From the NCBI GenBank assembly GCA_022821065.1, contig JAJEEK010000055.1, forward strand, positions 1 through 64,000: a DNA stretch of 64,000 bases. The letters are read 5' to 3'. Below are positions 1-7,767 of the stretch, piece by piece. A program made the position numbers and the translations under genes. Source of the stretch: Candidatus Poribacteria bacterium (GTDB taxonomy: Bacteria; Poribacteria; WGA-4E; WGA-3G). The notes beneath the pieces were generated by a model. It ran no database searches, was not told where the DNA came from, and saw only the letters and a list, made by a program, of their open reading frames with translations. How positions within the stretch are numbered: position 1 is the stretch's first letter; each line of letters opens with the position of its first letter.

Positions 1-1
1 T

Positions 2-724
2 GAAATTCAGACGGATGATAGCCGGTCTCCGAACATGGTACGTCGAAACGTCGGTTATCTCGGTAGATGTTATGAAAAATACGGTCTGCCTATCTATTCT
101 TTTGTGCTCTATCTGCGTTCAACAGCTGGACACACAGATCCGGGCGGTTATTTTCAAAATGTTCCCGGACACCGTTTCATCGTTGAATATCAAGTCATTC
201 ATTTAAGCGAAATTGATGGACAATCTATTCTTGAAGCGGCACAACCGGGTCTAATGCCGTTTACGCCCTTGATGAAGCCACCTGCCGGTATGTCAGAGAT
301 GGAGTGGACTACACATTGCGCGGAGGTAACCCAATCTTTGCCACTGGACACCGCGAGACGGAATAATTTACTCGTAGAACTATGGGTCATGAGCGGCTTA
401 GCACATAACCGCCAAAATCTATTATCATTGATTCCGGAGGATATTATGAACAACTCATCTGTTTACCAAATGATTATTGAACGCGGCATTGAAACCGGCA
501 TCGAAACCGGTAAAAGGCTGGGAATGCGAGAACTTGCTATCGAAAATATCCTATATTCACTCAATCACCGTTTCAATATATCTATGACAGCAGACGTTTT
601 GACCCCTTCGTTAGAAAAGGTTAACGACCGACAACATCTCAATCAATTAATGAGGGCAGCAACAGAGGTAGAGCATATTGAAGAATTTATGCAGCTGCTG
701 GATTCTCTCCAAAACGGCACCTAA
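2..724 (+). CDS. Rpn family PD-(D/E)XK nuclease / putative transposase, 5'-truncated by window edge
   Basis: The frame is open from base 2, so the gene starts upstream of the window. The first visible residues contain an E-I-Q-T segment that fits the E-x-Q part of the PD-(D/E)XK nuclease core, followed by an R-x-L-G-Y-L-x-R-C-Y stretch and a hydrophobic strand (Y-S-F-V-L-Y-L), as in Rpn (recombination-promoting nuclease) proteins. The C-terminal half is helical, with the repeated I-E-x-G-I-E-T-G-I-E-T-G segment typical of the tail of this family. Rpn proteins are DNA endonucleases that are abundant in repeat-rich genomes. Biological role here is unknown. The family call rests on pattern recognition only. 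Confidence 0.7.
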   Translation, partial: EIQTDDSRSPNMVRRNVGYLGRCYEKYGLPIYSFVLYLRSTAGHTDPGGYFQNVPGHRFIVEYQVIHLSEIDGQSILEAAQPGLMPFTPLMKPPAGMSEMEWTTHCAEVTQSLPLDTARRNNLLVELWVMSGLAHNRQNLLSLIPEDIMNNSSVYQMIIERGIETGIETGKRLGMRELAIENILYSLNHRFNISMTADVLTPSLEKVNDRQHLNQLMRAATEVEHIEEFMQLLDSLQNGT

Positions 725-730
725 CTTATT

Positions 731-967
731 TAGGGCTTACGCATGATGCGCTTTCGTACCACAAACTTCATGAGGTTCAATTTATTAATTCGGTAATTTA
801 TTGGCGAAGTCCGGTGCGGTTGCAAACCGCACCTACCGGGCCTCGGGAAGATATAGAATTACCGAAATATTTATTTATTCTTCATACAGTTTATGCTGCA
901 AGAACGCTATGTTTTACGAAAAATTCCATCTAATACAACTGTCTACTGTCAAAATTGCGTAAACCCT
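731..967 (-). repeat. Dispersed MITE-like repeat, family A (copy 1), interrupted by a family B palindrome
   Basis: This copy is in reverse orientation. It begins with GGGCTTACGCATGATGCGC and ends with AATTGCGTAAACCCT, matching the ends of other family A copies (consensus end AGGACTTACGCA). The middle, about 785-880, is replaced by an unrelated AT-rich block carrying a family B palindrome (GGTGCGGTT/AACCGCACC), so one repeat has inserted into another. No gene is seen in the gap from 725 to 1061. Confidence 0.7.
803..847. repeat. Small palindromic (REP-like) repeat, family B
   Basis: The core GGTGCGGTT-GCA-AACCGCACC is a 9-bp stem followed by the tail TACCGGGCC. Similar units occur at about 3011-3044, 5625-5670, 9051-9089, 21318-21345 and 43088-43128, always outside intact genes. 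Confidence 0.75.
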
Positions 968-1061
968 GATTTGTTGAAGCACTGAATTCTTGGTTCCTTA
1001 TTATAGTAAAGCCCGCAAATAATTTGACATATTCTAAGATTTATGGTATCCTCTAAGTCTT

Positions 1062-1400
1062 ATGAGTTATTCATCAGATTTCCGCAAATGCGTCCTTGAC
1101 TTCGTTGATAATGGCGGTAGTAAAGCCGAAGCTTCACGACGGTTTGGTATCTCTCGAGGCATCATCTATGAGTGGTTGGATGCTCAAGACCCGTTGACTT
1201 CTAAGAAACCGGGGCCTCAAGGTCCTCGAAACATCGATTATCAAGCTTTGAAGCAACACGTTGCCGATTTCCCCGATGCCACCCAGCAGGAGCGTGCTGC
1301 TCATTTTGGCGTTTCAAAACATGGTATTTGGTATGCGTTGAAAAAACTGAATATCACGCGAAAAAAAAGACGACGACCTACAAAGAACAGTGTCCCGTAA
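1062..1400 (+). CDS. IS630 family transposase, N-terminal HTH frame (orfA)
   Basis: The 112-residue product has a helix-turn-helix (residues about 17-40: S-K-A-E-A-S-R-R-F-G-I-S-R-G-I-I-Y-E-W) and a second HTH-like region near 70-95, as in the DNA-binding half of Tc1/mariner-type transposases. The frame ends just after a run of eight A residues at 1361-1368, which reads A_AAA_AAA in this frame, a classic -1 slippery heptamer. The catalytic half continues in the -1 frame. A -1 slip would give a fusion of about 277 residues. Confidence 0.85.
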   Translation: MSYSSDFRKCVLDFVDNGGSKAEASRRFGISRGIIYEWLDAQDPLTSKKPGPQGPRNIDYQALKQHVADFPDATQQERAAHFGVSKHGIWYALKKLNITRKKRRRPTKNSVP

Positions 1401-1894
1401 AACGCCAAGAGTATCTCTCGGCGCTTCAGCAAGAGATAGAAAACGGCAAAAAACTGGTTTATATTGACGAGAGTGGTTTCAGTAAGACGGCTTTCCGTCG
1501 GTATGCTTATGCGCCGAAAGGAGAGTGTGTTGAAGCGAAAGTGGCAAGTCATCGGTATAAGACGACGACGTTGATAGCGGCGCGTCTTGACGGTTGTTTC
1601 ACTGTGCCTCTGCTTTTCGAGGGTAGTTGTGATAAGATTGCGTTCAACACTTGGCTTTCGGAGATGTTGTCTCCTTTGCTAACTGATAAGCACGTTCTGA
1701 TTATGGATAATGCGTCGTTCCACAAAGGTTCGGAGACGGCGGCGTTGATCCGGGATTCGGGTGCGAGTTTGTTGTTTTTACCGCCTTATTCGCCGGAGTT
1801 GAATCCGATTGAGAAGGATTTCGCCAACATCAAACGGATACGTCAATACAACGCTGAGACTTCTATTGATGATATTATAAAAGTGTATAATTAA
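1328..1894 (+). CDS. IS630 family transposase, DDE catalytic frame (orfB)
   Basis: This frame carries the DDE superfamily core: Y-I-D-E-S-G-F (first Asp), L-I-M-D-N-A-S-F-H (second Asp), and P-P-Y-S-P-E-L-N-P-I-E (final Glu). It lies in the -1 frame relative to orfA and overlaps it; its only upstream start candidate is a TTG inside orfA, so it is most likely made as an orfA-orfB fusion by slippage at 1361-1368. Catalytic residues look intact, so the element may be active. Confidence 0.85.
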   Translation: MVCVEKTEYHAKKKTTTYKEQCPVKRQEYLSALQQEIENGKKLVYIDESGFSKTAFRRYAYAPKGECVEAKVASHRYKTTTLIAARLDGCFTVPLLFEGSCDKIAFNTWLSEMLSPLLTDKHVLIMDNASFHKGSETAALIRDSGASLLFLPPYSPELNPIEKDFANIKRIRQYNAETSIDDIIKVYN

Positions 1895-1918
1895 TTATGG
1901 GCTTTACTATAAAACGAT

Positions 1919-1957
1919 AAACCGCCGATCACATAGTTGTAGTTGGCGGTTTTTTTT
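1919..1957 (+). terminator. Intrinsic terminator downstream of the IS630 element
   Basis: A stem AACCGCC/GGCGGTT with a loop of about 18 bases is followed by a run of ten T on the + strand. It lies just outside the right inverted repeat of the IS and between two convergent genes; the other side has only a weak T-rich tract. Confidence 0.6.
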
Positions 1958-1975
1958 TTGCGTATCCTGAACTTT

Positions 1976-2173
1976 TTAGATAGCGTTATATAATTGCTCT
2001 TTATATGCCTTAATGAGTTCTGCTTCAAATTCTTGCCAGATTTCTAACTTGCGCCAATTCGATACAGTTGCCTCAGTAAAACCGAGCGTGTCGGCGATTT
2101 CTCGGTTGCCTTTACCTTCAAATGACATCTGGCAGGCCATTAGCACCTGTTTTGTACTCACTCTCTTTGGCAT
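1976..2173 (-). CDS. Small helix-turn-helix protein (terminase small-subunit-like HTH)
   Basis: The product is 65 residues from the ATG at 2173. I prefer this start because a G-rich stretch (GGGGG) lies about 8 bases upstream; an alternative ATG at 2188 has no Shine-Dalgarno. Residues about 20-43 (G-K-G-N-R-E-I-A-D-T-L-G-F-T-E-A-T-V-S-N-W) form a clear HTH like that of phage terminase small subunits or phBC6A51-type proteins. It is very short, either a trimmed relic or a stand-alone DNA-binding protein. Three tandem consensus promoters with an adjacent inverted repeat lie upstream, which suggests a strongly transcribed and perhaps autoregulated gene. Function is unknown. Confidence 0.6.
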   Translation of the reverse strand: MPKRVSTKQVLMACQMSFEGKGNREIADTLGFTEATVSNWRKLEIWQEFEAELIKAYKEQLYNAI

Positions 2174-2226
2174 GCCAAACACCCCCATCCGTTAAAATTA
2201 GCGTTTCTAATGACTAACTACCTTTA

Positions 2227-2255
2227 ATTATACACGGTAAAAAAAGATTTGTCAA
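2227..2255 (-). promoter_or_regulatory. Consensus sigma-70 promoter, copy 1 (proximal)
   Basis: On the minus strand TTGACA (2250-2255) and TATAAT (2227-2232) are separated by 17 bases, a perfect consensus. It points at the small HTH gene. The inverted repeat ATTAGAAACGCTAAT (2197-2211) covers the expected early transcribed region, an operator-like position. Confidence 0.85.
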
Positions 2256-2392
2256 GAGAAATCCAATTTATTTTTGATTTAACGGTAATTAAAGCATTTT
2301 AGATACAACTTTTCGAGAAAAATTTGCGAAAATGGCGTCGGAACATCGATCCACTTCCATCAAATTAGCGTTTCTAATGACGAATTACTTTA

Positions 2393-2421
2393 ATTATACA
2401 AAATAAATGACTATTTGTCAA
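2393..2421 (-). promoter_or_regulatory. Consensus sigma-70 promoter, copy 2
   Basis: TTGACA (2416-2421) and TATAAT (2393-2398) with a 17-base spacer on the minus strand. The same inverted repeat ATTAG-N5-CTAAT lies at 2364-2378. Confidence 0.8.
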
Positions 2422-2559
2422 GAGAAATCCAATTTATTTTTGATTTAACGGTAATTAAAGCATTTTGGATACGATTTGTCAAGAAAAAATTTGAGAAAAT
2501 GGCGTCGGAACGCCGACACCTTTCCGTCAAATTAGCGTTTTTAATGATTAGTTACCTTA

Positions 2560-2588
2560 ATTATACAAAATAAATAATGATTTGTCAA
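2560..2588 (-). promoter_or_regulatory. Consensus sigma-70 promoter, copy 3 (distal)
   Basis: TTGACA (2583-2588) and TATAAT (2560-2565) with a 17-base spacer on the minus strand. The inverted repeat at 2531-2545 has one mismatch. Confidence 0.8.
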
Positions 2589-2626
2589 TATAAATATAAT
2601 TTTATTTTGATTTATTTGGAATTATA

Positions 2627-2966
2627 TAGGAATTGTGCAATTTTGGATGTAGGTGGTTTTGTTAGATGAAATTTGTCTGAAAACACAGCGTTCTGATAGC
2701 ACAAACTGGAAGTTTGTGGTACATTAAAGAGCCGCATGCGCAAGTTGTAAAGATAAATTTGGGAAAAAGTGGGGAGGGGAGGGGCTGTCGGCTATCGGTT
2801 GTCGGCTATCGGAAATCATCGGTAAGAAAGGGCAGCTTTAATTAATAGGACTTACGCAATTTTGGATGTGAACCGTTGTGTTAGATGAAAGTTTTTGTCC
2901 AATCCAGCGTTTTTGCGTCACAAACTAACAGTTTGTGGTACATAAAGAGCCGCATGCGTAAGTTGA
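2627..2966 (+). repeat. Two family A MITE-like repeats in a gene-free stretch
   Basis: Copies lie at 2627-2747 and 2846-2966. Both run from (A/T)GGA(A/C)TT-GCAATTTTGGATG to GCATGCG(C/T)AAGTTG and contain the inner palindrome CACAAACT/AGTTTGTG. Between them is a low-complexity run of alternating CGGCTATCGG and TGTCGG motifs (about 2785-2825) that recurs near 19560-19700 and 53685. No gene is seen from 2189 to 3057. Confidence 0.75.
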
Positions 2967-3010
2967 AAACCGAACCTACCGGGCCTGGGAAAGGCACTAA
3001 ATTGACACCT

Positions 3011-3044
3011 ATGGTGCGGTTACAAACCGCACCTACCAGGCCCG
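3011..3044. repeat. Small palindromic repeat, family B
   Basis: GGTGCGGTT-ACA-AACCGCACC with tail TACCAGGCC. A half unit (CGAACCTACCGGGCC) lies just upstream at about 2971-2985. Confidence 0.7.
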
Positions 3045-3057
3045 ATTGACTTTTACG

Positions 3058-3273
3058 CTACTTATCTTCTTCGGTTAGGTTGTAGCGTCGGCGGAAGCTT
3101 TCGACCCGTCCAGCAGTGTCGATGAACCGCGCTTGTTGTCCGGTGTAGAATGGATGGCATTTTCCACAGATGTCTACCCGCATTTGGGATTGGATTGCCA
3201 GCGTTTTGTGCGTTGCACCACAAACGCATGTGATGACGCTTTCTACGAGTTCAGGATGAATTTCGGCTTTCAT
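3058..3273 (-). CDS. rpmE: 50S ribosomal protein L31
   Basis: The 71-residue product has the usual L31 length and begins M-K-A-E-I-H-P. It has a zinc-binding pattern: C17-V-C19 and C37-x-x-C40, followed by the family hallmark H-P-F-Y-T-G. This is the zinc-containing C+ form. It lies about 230 bases downstream of rho on the same strand; a rho-rpmE order is common in bacteria. An AAGGAAGG sequence precedes the ATG. Confidence 0.97.
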   Translation of the reverse strand: MKAEIHPELVESVITCVCGATHKTLAIQSQMRVDICGKCHPFYTGQQARFIDTAGRVESFRRRYNLTEEDK

Positions 3274-3504
3274 AATGTCCTTCCTTAAATTTGAGATTTC
3301 CGAATTTAGATTTTCGATTCAGCTTACATTCCGTATAATATAACGCAAGTTTCCATTTCAGAGTGATGTGATTGTTGGGTTTCGCTATCGCTCGCTATGA
3401 GAACGATATATCACCAGATGGAATCCTCTGTAAAAATGAAGACTTTTGAATCTTCAACGCTCAACCCAACCTACATCTACTTCATACAGTCTGTGCTACA
3501 AATT

Positions 3505-4836
3505 CTATCGTTTGGCGCGGGCGTTGATTCTGGTTGTCGTATTGTTACCATAGTTGGCATTGTCAACCATCCGTTCGAGGAATTCCGCGTTTGTGGTATT
3601 CTTGCCGAGCTGCTCAATAAGCATTTCGAGGGATTCCGCGCCGTCCATTTGGCTTGTGAATTTCCGTAGCACCCAGACCTTATTAAGTACATCTGGTGCT
3701 AACAAGAGTTCTTCACGTCGTGTTTTTGATCTTTTGATGTTAATGGGTGGATAGATTTGGAGATCCAGTAAGGCGCGCTCCATGTGGATTTCCATGTTAG
3801 CGGTACCTTTAAATTCTTCGTAGATATATTCGTCTTGTCGGCTCTCCGTATCAATGAGTACGGATGCGATAACCGTTAGGCTTCCGCCTTCTTCAAATTT
3901 CCGAGCGGCGCCGCAGAATTGGCGTGGTTTCACGAACGCCATAGCGTCTAAACCGCCGCTCAACGTTTTTCCACTGTGGGGTGCCATGACGTTGTGTGCG
4001 CGTGCCAATCGGGTCATGCTATCCAGCAGTACAACGACATCTTTCCCGTATTCAGCCCATCGTTTCGCTTTCTCGATGACCATTTCTGCGACTTGGATGT
4101 GCCGTTCTGGGTGTTCATCGAACGTGGAGCTGATGACTTCACCTTTCACGGAGCGTGCGACATCCGTAACTTCCTCGGGTCGCTCGTCGATCAGGAGAAA
4201 GATGAGAATGACTTCCGGGTGGTTGGCTTCGATACCGGCGGCAATATTTTTCAGGAGTGTCGTTTTTCCGCTATAAGGCGGTGCGACAATCAGTCCACGT
4301 TGCCCTTTGCCGATCGGTGCGATGAGGTCCATCATCCGCGTCCCGAATTCCGAACCGTTGTATTCGAGTTTCAATTGTTCGTACGGATGGATGGGGGTGA
4401 GGTTCTTGAAAAGGATTTTCTGTTTGACAGCTTCCGGGGGTTCCCCGTTGACCTTCTCAATTTGTAGCATTGCGAAGTAGCGTTCCGCCTTGTTTTCTGT
4501 CTTTTTCGGTGGACGAATTACACCTTCAACGACATGACCGGTTTGTAAGTCGAATCGTCGGATTTGCGAAGAGGACACATAAATATCCTCGTTGCTTTGC
4601 AAATAGTTGGAACGCGATGAGCGGAGAAAACCGTAGTGTTGATCCCTGTCATCTAAAATTTCCAGGACACCACCCCCGTAGAATTGGGTGTCTCCCTCAG
4701 ATTTAGCCTCTATGATTTCGTTAATGAGCTCTTCTTTGCGGAGTCCGGTATATTCGTCGACTCCGAGTCTCAGGGCAAAATCTTTGAGTTCCGAGAACTC
4801 CATTTCTTGGAGCTTGCGAATGTCCAAGCTCTCCAT
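3505..4836 (-). CDS. rho: Transcription termination factor Rho
   Basis: The 443-residue product is the ATP-dependent RNA helicase that ends transcription. The N-terminal helical Rho-N region (about 1-45) is followed by the RNA-binding cold-shock-like domain (Y-G-F-L-R at 68-72). Walker A is A-P-P-Y-S-G-K-T (185-192), where many Rho proteins have A-P-P-K-A-G-K-T. Further downstream are L-L-I-D-E-R-P-E-E-V-T-D, Walker B-like V-V-V-L-L-D-S-M-T-R-L-A-R-A and the secondary RNA-site region S-G-K-T-L-S-G-G-L-D. The C-terminus is intact. A consensus promoter lies about 700 bases upstream of the start. Confidence 0.98.
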   Translation of the reverse strand: MESLDIRKLQEMEFSELKDFALRLGVDEYTGLRKEELINEIIEAKSEGDTQFYGGGVLEILDDRDQHYGFLRSSRSNYLQSNEDIYVSSSQIRRFDLQTGHVVEGVIRPPKKTENKAERYFAMLQIEKVNGEPPEAVKQKILFKNLTPIHPYEQLKLEYNGSEFGTRMMDLIAPIGKGQRGLIVAPPYSGKTTLLKNIAAGIEANHPEVILIFLLIDERPEEVTDVARSVKGEVISSTFDEHPERHIQVAEMVIEKAKRWAEYGKDVVVLLDSMTRLARAHNVMAPHSGKTLSGGLDAMAFVKPRQFCGAARKFEEGGSLTVIASVLIDTESRQDEYIYEEFKGTANMEIHMERALLDLQIYPPINIKRSKTRREELLLAPDVLNKVWVLRKFTSQMDGAESLEMLIEQLGKNTTNAEFLERMVDNANYGNNTTTRINARAKR

Positions 4837-4931
4837 AGTTTCTAATACTCCTCATAGAATAATGTATTGAATTTGTTTCTATCGTTTTCGGTGCGCGGTT
4901 AAATACCACGTCCGCACGGTTTCCTAATAGT

Positions 4932-5080
4932 CAGGACTTACGCAATTTTGAGCGTAGGCGGTTCTGTTAGCCCCCCTGTATCCCCCTGCAAGCGGGGGGT
5001 TAGGGGGGTTGGAAAATACAGTGTTTTGGCAGCACAAACTCAAAGTTTGTGGTACGAAAGAGCGTCATGCGTAAGTCCTA
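4932..5080 (+). repeat. Family A repeat with a nested C/G-rich hairpin
   Basis: It runs from CAGGACTTACGCAATTTTGA to CATGCGTAAGTCCTA. At about 4970-5011 the usual middle is replaced by a nested hairpin built from CCCCCCT/AGGGGGG and CCCCCTG/CGGGGG arms. A related C/G-rich unit lies at about 53789-53823. Confidence 0.75.
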
Positions 5081-5535
5081 AGCGTGCTGAACATGAGCAG
5101 CACAGAGAAACTAAGGCGCGAAGACCGGGGTTTCCTACAAAGCCGATTCGTTTGGACTCCAATCGGGTACATGAGACTTCTGAAGATGCGCTTGCAAGTG
5201 GCGCGTTCGGCCGTTAAGATGCCCAACGAAGTAAAATGCAGGGTGTACAGCGGTATCGGTGGAGTCGGTGCAATGTTGCCCGCAGGGATGTTTCTTGTAT
5301 GGTCGTGTCACAACGCATGCCAAAATAGGGTTCGCTCTAAGTGGGACAGTTTCCTTACCATATTGGTGGAACATACTGAAGCGTATACCGCATACATCGC
5401 TTTACAGTTAGGGATCCGTTTTCTTCAAAGCATGCGTTTTTCAGGAGTTCGCACGATTTCATCAGCAAAATCTACCAATTTTAGCTTTAAACGTGCTTAC
5501 GTTAGGAAGTTACGAACTTTTTCAACATTAATTAT
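5081..5535 (-). other. Unexplained transcribed region upstream of rho
   Basis: The gap between rho and the TPR lipoprotein gene is about 850 bases. Apart from the repeats at 4932-5080 and 5625-5670, it contains about 450 bases of balanced composition downstream of a near-perfect minus-strand promoter (5531-5558). The short frames on both strands (for example minus 5135-5374 and plus 5084-5545) match nothing I recognise and have no convincing ribosome-binding site. It could be a long rho leader, a small RNA gene, or a decayed gene. I saw no RNase P, tmRNA or SRP RNA signature. Confidence 0.4.
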
Positions 5536-5558
5536 ACACAATTGATTGTAAATGTCAA
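5531..5558 (-). promoter_or_regulatory. Sigma-70 promoter upstream of the rho leader region
   Basis: On the minus strand TTGACA (5553-5558) and TATAAT (5531-5536) are 16 bases apart. It fires toward rho; no other gene lies between. Confidence 0.7.
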
Positions 5559-5624
5559 GTTTTTTTTGAAAAAAAACGGTTATTTGGGAAAATTGGGTGT
5601 CTAAATCCGGTATTTTCGGATATT

Positions 5625-5670
5625 CGGCGAAGTCCGGTGCGGTTAGAAACCGCACCTACCAGGCTTGGGA
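5625..5670. repeat. Small palindromic repeat, family B
   Basis: GGTGCGGTT-AGA-AACCGCACC with the same GGCGAAGTCC leader as the copy at 803-847. Confidence 0.75.
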
Positions 5671-5688
5671 AAGCTGCACGCTTTTGAC

Positions 5689-7701
5689 CTATTCTTCCGG
5701 TTCTTCGGCATCGCCTTTCAATTTTTTAAGGCTCCGCGTAACGTTCTGGTTGTACTGGTTTTCGGCAAGAAAACCTTCCCACAGTGCGATCGCATCATCA
5801 TTAAAACCTTGCGAAACGTAATAGTCGCCGAGGGCAATCACTGCGATATCGGAGTGTGGCGACTTCTCAATTGCGGTTTTGAATTCGGCGATAGCTGTTT
5901 CGGTATCGTTATTGAGCAGGGCTAATTCACCTCTACCGTAATGGATTAAAGCGTGGTCAGGGTATTCCGTCGCCAGTTCATCTATCATCTGTTGCGCGTC
6001 TTCGGGTTTCCCGCGCTGATGGGTTGCCTGTGCTGCCAGGATTGTTGCATAGACGACCTGATTGCGAAGTTCCCGTTTTTCAGCATCACTTTCTGACTTC
6101 CCCAGCAACCGTTTCGCTGTCCGAGCGGCGGCTTTATACCGTGCGTTCGCTTGGACGTAGTTGCCGTACTTATAGGTGAGGTCGCCGAGGGTTTTTGAAC
6201 CGATGTACGAATCGCCTTTCTGATCGACGAGGTCTTGGAAAATTGCAGCAGCTTTGCGGTCTTTCAACCGATAATGTAGTACTTCGGCGAGGCTTTGCAA
6301 CGCGTCTGTATTCTGTGTATTCGCGGCAACGGAACGTTCGAGTACCTCGCGCTCCTTTTCTGGGTCACCCAATTTCTTGTGTGCAAGCGAGATTAACCAG
6401 TAGACTTCGGAATCCTTATCTCGTCTTAACCCGATAACGGAATTGTAGGTTTCGATAGCGTTCTCGTAGTTTTCGGAGGTATAGTGATTCCGTCCTGTAT
6501 TAATGACCGCGTCAATGACTTCACCATCTCGGCTTGCGGCTTTTCGGAGTACCTCTTTTGCTCGCTGATGCATCCCGACTTTTCGGTAGCAGATCGAGAG
6601 TTTGAGGTATGTATACGGGTCGATTTTCACTTTTTCGGCTTCTGCGCGTGCGATTGCGTCGTAGTAAAGCGCGCCTGCGTCTCGGTAATTTTCATCGCCG
6701 TAGAAGAAGTTAGCAATCATGAGTTCAGCATCGTGGAAGCTGCCCTGATCATCGCCTGCGATACCGGCTTGTCCGCCGAAGTTCTGCATAACATCCGATG
6801 CGCTGATCCCGAATCCGGAGTCTGGTACGCCGAGCGTGTTGGCATTTCCCATAGCGGGACTTCTTTCGACCCCGCCGCGCGGTCGATCGCGTTCACGGCG
6901 TGCTTCAAATTGTGCGATTGCTCTCCCTTGTGGCGTTGCCAGTGGGTCATCGGGTTCAGGGATGGTCGCGTTGAGGTCTTTGAGTTCCTGTTTCGCGCTC
7001 TCGACGGCTGCTTCAGCACCTTCAACCTTTCCATATCTCTTAACGAGCATCTGGTTGGTTCGTTTCGCTTCTTCTTCGTCTTTGAGGAATTGGCGTTGGA
7101 TTCTTGCTTTATTTTCGAGTGCGGGTGCGGCGCGTTTATTTCTCGGGTTCCGATTCGCGAAGTTATCGAACGCTTCTACGGCTGATTCGTAGTCTTCCGC
7201 TTCCTCATAACTCTTCGCCAACATGAGGTGTGCGTTGTGGCTTAATTCCAATTGCGGAAAGTCGTTCACGATCGCGTCAAATTGCGTTTGCGCTGACTTG
7301 AAATCCTTTTCCCGAAAATAGTGCATACCGAGTTCATAGTGTGCTTCGGCGGCTGCCTCGCTTTCCGGTGCAGCGGCGATGACGCTTTCATAAGCCTTAA
7401 TGCCTTCCGTCGGTTGGTTCATCTGTCCAATAGACAATTTACCGATGGCGAGTTGTGCTTGCAGCGCGTCTGGCGTACCGGGTTGTGTATCCACAATATT
7501 TTGGTATGCTTCAACTGCGCCGTAGTAGTCTTTGTTATCAGCGAGTTTGTCGGCGTTACTTAGCGCACTTCCGGGTAAGCATCCGATTTGCGATGCTGCT
7601 ATCAATAGGATAGCGATAAGTGCGCAATAGTTTATACTTTTAAAGGCAAGTTTTTGCCAACGATAATAAGTTTTGGTTGCGGGTTGTCGAAAAAAAATCA
7701 C
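5689..7701 (-). CDS. TPR-repeat lipoprotein
   Basis: The 670-residue product starts at a GTG with a good AGGAGAG site. A signal sequence of about 40 residues (hydrophobic I-N-Y-C-A-L-I-A-I-L-L-I-A-A) ends in a lipobox A-S-Q-I-G-C, so it should be lipid-anchored. The rest is tetratricopeptide repeats: a BamD/YbgF-like block from about residue 50 to 190 (Y-G-A-V-E-A-Y-Q-N-I-V, F-K-S-A-Q-T-Q-F-D-A-I-V) and a second array from about 320 to the end, ending in an acidic tail. A low-complexity linker lies near 235-310. Such proteins usually scaffold envelope complexes; no specific partner is evident. Confidence 0.85.
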   Translation of the reverse strand: MIFFRQPATKTYYRWQKLAFKSINYCALIAILLIAASQIGCLPGSALSNADKLADNKDYYGAVEAYQNIVDTQPGTPDALQAQLAIGKLSIGQMNQPTEGIKAYESVIAAAPESEAAAEAHYELGMHYFREKDFKSAQTQFDAIVNDFPQLELSHNAHLMLAKSYEEAEDYESAVEAFDNFANRNPRNKRAAPALENKARIQRQFLKDEEEAKRTNQMLVKRYGKVEGAEAAVESAKQELKDLNATIPEPDDPLATPQGRAIAQFEARRERDRPRGGVERSPAMGNANTLGVPDSGFGISASDVMQNFGGQAGIAGDDQGSFHDAELMIANFFYGDENYRDAGALYYDAIARAEAEKVKIDPYTYLKLSICYRKVGMHQRAKEVLRKAASRDGEVIDAVINTGRNHYTSENYENAIETYNSVIGLRRDKDSEVYWLISLAHKKLGDPEKEREVLERSVAANTQNTDALQSLAEVLHYRLKDRKAAAIFQDLVDQKGDSYIGSKTLGDLTYKYGNYVQANARYKAAARTAKRLLGKSESDAEKRELRNQVVYATILAAQATHQRGKPEDAQQMIDELATEYPDHALIHYGRGELALLNNDTETAIAEFKTAIEKSPHSDIAVIALGDYYVSQGFNDDAIALWEGFLAENQYNQNVTRSLKKLKGDAEEPEE

Positions 7702-7767
7702 GGTTTCTCTCCTTTTTTCGTATCGGCTTAGCTCGAAGACGGTTGGCGGAATAGACAGGTATAGATT

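Larger units (their letters stand above)
1001..1912 (+). mobile_element. IS630/Tc1-mariner family insertion sequence
   Basis: Perfect 14-bp terminal inverted repeats, TTATAGTAAAGCCC at 1001-1014 and its reverse complement at 1899-1912, bracket the transposase frames. The ends carry TA dinucleotides, as expected for an element that targets TA. The length of about 0.9 kb is short but plausible for the family. Two shorter elements with related ends lie at about 39049-39198 and 42812-42926 and may be non-autonomous derivatives. Confidence 0.85.
2195..2620. repeat. Direct tandem repeat, 167-bp period, about 2.5 copies, each carrying a promoter
   Basis: The motif AAATTAGCGTTTCTAATGA starts at 2195, 2362 and (with one change) 2529, a constant spacing of 167 bases. 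The units also share the segments TTTGATTTAACGGTAATTAA and AAAATGGCGTCGGAAC. Each copy holds a leftward TTGACA-N17-TATAAT promoter and an inverted repeat just downstream of it. Confidence 0.9.

Noticed and set aside
5084-5545. Open frames on either strand upstream of rho as genes
   Set aside because: The plus frame ends inside the -10 region of a minus-strand promoter and the minus frame (5135-5374) lacks a ribosome site; neither has family features.
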